A stretch of DNA of 17,209 nucleotides from Alphaproteobacteria bacterium (GTDB lineage: Bacteria > Pseudomonadota > Alphaproteobacteria > Geminicoccales > Geminicoccaceae), in NCBI GenBank assembly GCA_026982585.1, contig JALSGW010000220.1, positions 1-17,209 of the forward strand, read 5' to 3'. Shown here piece after piece: positions 15,112 to 17,209 of the stretch. Made by a program: the position numbers and the translations under genes. The stretch's first letter is position 1. Each line of letters begins with the position of its first letter. The notes beneath the pieces are model-generated. The model made no database searches. It had not been told where the DNA came from and saw only the letters and a list, made by a program, of their open reading frames with translations.

Positions 15112-15915
15112 TCAAAGCCGCCACCCGGAGTGAATGGCGGCGATGCCGCCCGAGAGGTTGCGCCAGCGCACCCGGGAAAACCCCGCCTCCGCGAACATCC
15201 GGGCCAGCGTCTCCTGGTCGGGAAACCTGCGGATGCTTTCGACCAGATAACGGTAGCTCGCCGCATCCCCCGCCACCAGCTGCCCGAGCCGGGGCAGCAC
15301 GGCGAAGGAATAGGCGTCGTAGAGCGGCTCCAGAGCGGACAGGGTGAGGCGGCTGAACTCCAGACAGAGGAACCGGCCGCCGGGCTTGAGCACCCGGAGG
15401 ACCTCGGCAAGCGCCCGCTCGATGCGGGGCACGTTGCGCAAGCCGAAGGCCATGGTGACCGCATCGAAGCTGCGGCTTGGACAGGGAATGGCCTGCGCAT
15501 CGCCGGCGATCCACCGGATCTCGGCGAGCCATCCCTCGTCCATGGCGCGATCGCGGCCCACCCGGAGCATCTCGGGGCTCGCATCCACGAGCACCACGCG
15601 CGCCCGCCCCTCGAGCCGGCGCAACAGGCGCACCGCCACATCGCCGGTGCCGCCGGCCAGATCCAGCACCCGAAGGCCCGGTCTCGGATAGAGCCAGTCC
15701 AGCAGCGATTCCTTCCACAAGCGGTGGACGCCGAGGCTCATGAGGTCGTTCATGAGATCATAACGACGGGCCACCCGGGCGAACACCGCACCCACGAGCC
15801 GCCCCTTTTCGGCGGGATCCACCGACCGGAAGCCGAAGGAGGAGGCGAGAACGTCCGCCGCCGAGCGCTCCGGCCCCCGCTCCGCTCGCGACTCCGCCCT
15901 TGACGAGGAGGTCAC
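15112..15915 (-). CDS. ubiE: ubiquinone/menaquinone C-methyltransferase UbiE
   Basis: UbiE is a class I SAM-dependent methyltransferase that C-methylates the benzoquinol ring during ubiquinone synthesis, and demethylmenaquinol where menaquinone is made. The 267-residue product shows the family signature YDLMNDLMSLGVHRLWK at 52-68, the SAM-binding LDLAGGTGD at 84-92, VDAS at 110-113, GDAQAIPCP at 138-146, AFGLRNV at 156-162 and the C-terminal NLSGGIAAIHSGWRL. The GTG at 15915, with AGGG about 5 bases upstream, gives a length near the norm for the family. A TTG at 15927 is a possible alternative. The open frame continues antisense to mutM to 16119, but that Ala/Pro-rich part is not UbiE-like. 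First gene of the minus-strand run ubiE-ubiB-coaBC-Rrf2-gtrA. Confidence 0.94.
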   Translation of the reverse strand: MTSSSRAESRAERGPERSAADVLASSFGFRSVDPAEKGRLVGAVFARVARRYDLMNDLMSLGVHRLWKESLLDWLYPRPGLRVLDLAGGTGDVAVRLLRRLEGRARVVLVDASPEMLRVGRDRAMDEGWLAEIRWIAGDAQAIPCPSRSFDAVTMAFGLRNVPRIERALAEVLRVLKPGGRFLCLEFSRLTLSALEPLYDAYSFAVLPRLGQLVAGDAASYRYLVESIRRFPDQETLARMFAEAGFSRVRWRNLSGGIAAIHSGWRL

Positions 15916-15947
15916 CTTGCCCTGCAAGCTGCCCGCGCCCGCCGCCC

Positions 15948-15976
15948 TTACTAGGGGAGCAGCGTTGGACCAGCAA
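15948..15976 (-). promoter_or_regulatory. ubiE: candidate ubiE promoter in the ubiE-mutM divergent gap
   Basis: On the minus strand TTGCTG (15976-15971) and TAGTAA (15953-15948) are separated by 17 bases, a normal sigma-70 spacing. They lie about 30 bases upstream of the ubiE GTG. The -10 match is poor (about half the consensus), but this is the only A/T-leaning spot in the 77-base gap. The opposite-strand mutM promoter must lie in the same gap or inside ubiE. Confidence 0.3.
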
Positions 15977-15992
15977 GGCGAGGGAGAGGACG

Positions 15993-16850
15993 GTGCCGGA
16001 GCTGCCCGAGGTGGAGACGGTGCGCCGCGGCCTGCTGCGCCACCTGCTGGGCCGCCGCCTGGTGCGGGTCGAGGTGCGCGAGCCGCGGCTGCGCCGGCCG
16101 GTGCCGGCAGAGCTCGCACCGGCGCTCGCCGGACGGCGTCTCGAGCGGGTGGAGCGGCGGGGCAAGTACCTGCTGCTGACCTTCGCCGGAAAGCGGGTGC
16201 TGCTGCTCCATCTCGGCATGTCCGGCCGCCTGCTCCTGGACCGGCCCGAGCCCTTTTCCCGCCACGAACACCTGCGCTTCGGCTTCGAGGGCGGACGCCG
16301 GCTGTCCTTCATCGATCCCCGCCGCTTCGGCATCGTCGATCTCCTCGCCGAGGCGGAGCTCGAGCGGGATCCGCGCCTTCGCGCGCTGGGCCCGGAGCCG
16401 CTCGCCGAGGGCTTCGACGGCACCCTGCTGTGGTGTCGCCTTCAGGGTCGCCGCCTCGGCCTCAAGGCGGCGCTCCTCGACCAGACCATCCTCGCCGGTC
16501 TCGGCAACATCTACGCCTGCGAAGCCCTTTATCACGCCCGCCTCCATCCGCTGCGGCCGGCGGGAAGCCTGTCGCGACAGGGCTGCCGGCGTCTCGCCGC
16601 GGCCATCCGCCACACCCTCGAGGCGGCATTGGCGGCGGGAGGCTCGAGCCTGCGCGATTTCGTCGCCGCCGACGGCATGCTCGGCCTCTTCCAGCACCGT
16701 TTCGCCGTCTACGGCCGCGAGGGGGAGCCCTGCGGGCGCTGCGGGCGCGCCATCCAAAGGCTGCGCGAGGGCGGGCGCTCCACCTTCTACTGTCCGAAAT
16801 GCCAGCGGCGGCGGGGGCACTGGACGGGCGGACGCGGGCGGTGTTTATAG
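15993..16850 (+). CDS. mutM: formamidopyrimidine-DNA glycosylase (Fpg)
   Basis: MutM excises 8-oxoguanine and formamidopyrimidines from DNA and cleaves the abasic site. The 285-residue product begins PELPEVETV after the initiator Met, so the N-terminal Pro nucleophile and Glu are in place. Other key residues are Lys58 in RRGKYLLL, Met76 in LGMSG, DPRRFG at 108-113, and the helix-two-turn-helix around 163-186 (ILAGLGNIYACEALYHARLH) with Asn172. The C-terminal zinc finger has Cys247, Cys250, Cys267 and Cys270, with the catalytic Arg262 just before the last pair. The protein runs about 15 residues past the finger in an Arg/Gly-rich tail. The GTG at 15993 has GGGAGAGGA directly upstream and leaves no doubt about the start. 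It is divergent from ubiE and followed by an enoyl-CoA hydratase gene. Confidence 0.95.
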   Translation: MPELPEVETVRRGLLRHLLGRRLVRVEVREPRLRRPVPAELAPALAGRRLERVERRGKYLLLTFAGKRVLLLHLGMSGRLLLDRPEPFSRHEHLRFGFEGGRRLSFIDPRRFGIVDLLAEAELERDPRLRALGPEPLAEGFDGTLLWCRLQGRRLGLKAALLDQTILAGLGNIYACEALYHARLHPLRPAGSLSRQGCRRLAAAIRHTLEAALAAGGSSLRDFVAADGMLGLFQHRFAVYGREGEPCGRCGRAIQRLREGGRSTFYCPKCQRRRGHWTGGRGRCL

Positions 16851-16853
16851 CGC

Positions 16854-16870
16854 GCGCCTCCGAGGGGCGC
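16854..16870 (+). terminator. short hairpin after mutM
   Basis: GCGCCTC at 16854-16860 can pair with GGGGCGC at 16864-16870 around a CGA loop (7 pairs, one of them G-U), beginning 3 bases after the mutM stop. No U-tract follows, and the next ribosome binding site begins 15 bases later. It may be a weak terminator or attenuator between mutM and the hydratase gene. Confidence 0.3.
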
Positions 16871-16896
16871 CGCTCCCAACGGAACGGGAGGAGAAC

Positions 16897-17209
16897 ATGG
16901 CTTACGAGACCATCATCGTAGAGCGCGAGGTGCCGGTCGGGGTGATCACCCTCAATCGGCCCAAGGCGCTCAATGCGTTGAACGCCCAACTGATCGCCGA
17001 GCTGAACGCCGCGCTCGATTCCTTCGAGGAGGACGATTCCGTGGCGGTGGTGGTGCTGACCGGCTCGGAGAAGGCCTTCGCGGCCGGGGCGGACATCAAG
17101 GAGATGCTGGAGAAGGATTTCATCGCCGCCTACAAGAGCGACTTCATCGGCCCCTGGCAGCGCATCGCCGAGCGGCGCAAGCCGCTCATTGCGGCGGTGG
17201 CGGGCTATG
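16897..17209 (+). CDS. enoyl-CoA hydratase/isomerase family protein (5' part only)
   Basis: The gene runs off the right edge of the window; 104 codons are visible. The N-terminus MAYETIIVEREVPVGVITL, followed by NRPKALNALN at 19-28 and the oxyanion-hole block FAAGADIKEM at about 62-71, identifies the crotonase fold. Most likely it is an enoyl-CoA hydratase that hydrates trans-2-enoyl-CoA in beta-oxidation, but the catalytic Glu residues lie beyond the window, so isomerase or other crotonase activities cannot be excluded. The ATG at 16897 has an excellent GGGAGGAG ribosome binding site (16886-16893). The gene is 46 bases downstream of mutM. In many alphaproteobacteria a gene of this family sits between mutM and rpsT/dnaA. 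Confidence 0.9.
   Translation, partial: MAYETIIVEREVPVGVITLNRPKALNALNAQLIAELNAALDSFEEDDSVAVVVLTGSEKAFAAGADIKEMLEKDFIAAYKSDFIGPWQRIAERRKPLIAAVAGY

Noticed and set aside
15105..15641. Upstream extension of the ubiB frame over ubiE
   Set aside because: This is the out-of-frame shadow of ubiE; the ATG at 15104, 7 bases after the ubiE stop, begins the conserved UbiB sequence.
15916..16119. Upstream extension of ubiE (68 more codons to an ATG at 16119)
   Set aside because: The added sequence is Ala/Pro/Gly-rich, overlaps mutM antisense and is absent from the UbiE family; the GTG at 15915 gives the normal length.

Overview
The window is GC-rich (roughly 70% by eye), densely coded bacterial chromosome. 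Gene content and order point to an alphaproteobacterium, plausibly Rhodospirillales-like: an Atm1-type exporter, ispH next to a choline-kinase-type homoserine kinase, and a ubiE-ubiB-coaBC run divergent from mutM and an enoyl-CoA hydratase gene. This is a judgement from family resemblance and synteny, not from a database search. No tRNA, rRNA, insertion sequence, CRISPR array or phage gene is visible.

Layout. 1-171: upstream region with a small inverted repeat. 172-1962: Atm1-like ABC exporter. 2056-6305: a three-gene ABC importer operon of the ferric-iron/AfuA-FbpABC type (binding protein, fused double permease, ATPase), with a strong 14-bp-stem hairpin between the binding-protein and permease genes. 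6369-8347: ispH and thrB, nearly overlapping. 8366-10693 (minus strand): a large secreted DUF4344-type metallopeptidase with extra domains, convergent with thrB; a 14-bp tandem duplication lies at its stop codon. 10827-11402: YqgE/AlgH protein. 15915 down to 11418 (minus strand): ubiE, ubiB, coaBC, an Rrf2 regulator and a GtrA-like membrane protein, closely spaced and probably one transcription unit. 15993-16850: mutM, divergent from ubiE. 16897 to the window end: the start of an enoyl-CoA hydratase gene.

How the genes work together. UbiE and UbiB serve ubiquinone synthesis, CoaBC makes 4'-phosphopantetheine for CoA, IspH supplies isoprenoid precursors (including the quinone tail), and ThrB serves threonine synthesis. 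The importer operon feeds the cell an anionic or metal substrate that cannot be named from sequence. The Atm1-like exporter is linked by family to glutathione/sulfur/metal export.

Most of the window is housekeeping. The less ordinary items are: the multi-domain secreted metallopeptidase; two clear intercistronic inverted repeats (3408-3439 and 13576-13619); the cysteine-poor Rrf2 regulator and orphan GtrA gene at the end of the ubiE operon; and the mutM/echA arrangement, which in many alphaproteobacteria lies beside rpsT and dnaA. I see no convincing wholly new multi-gene system.
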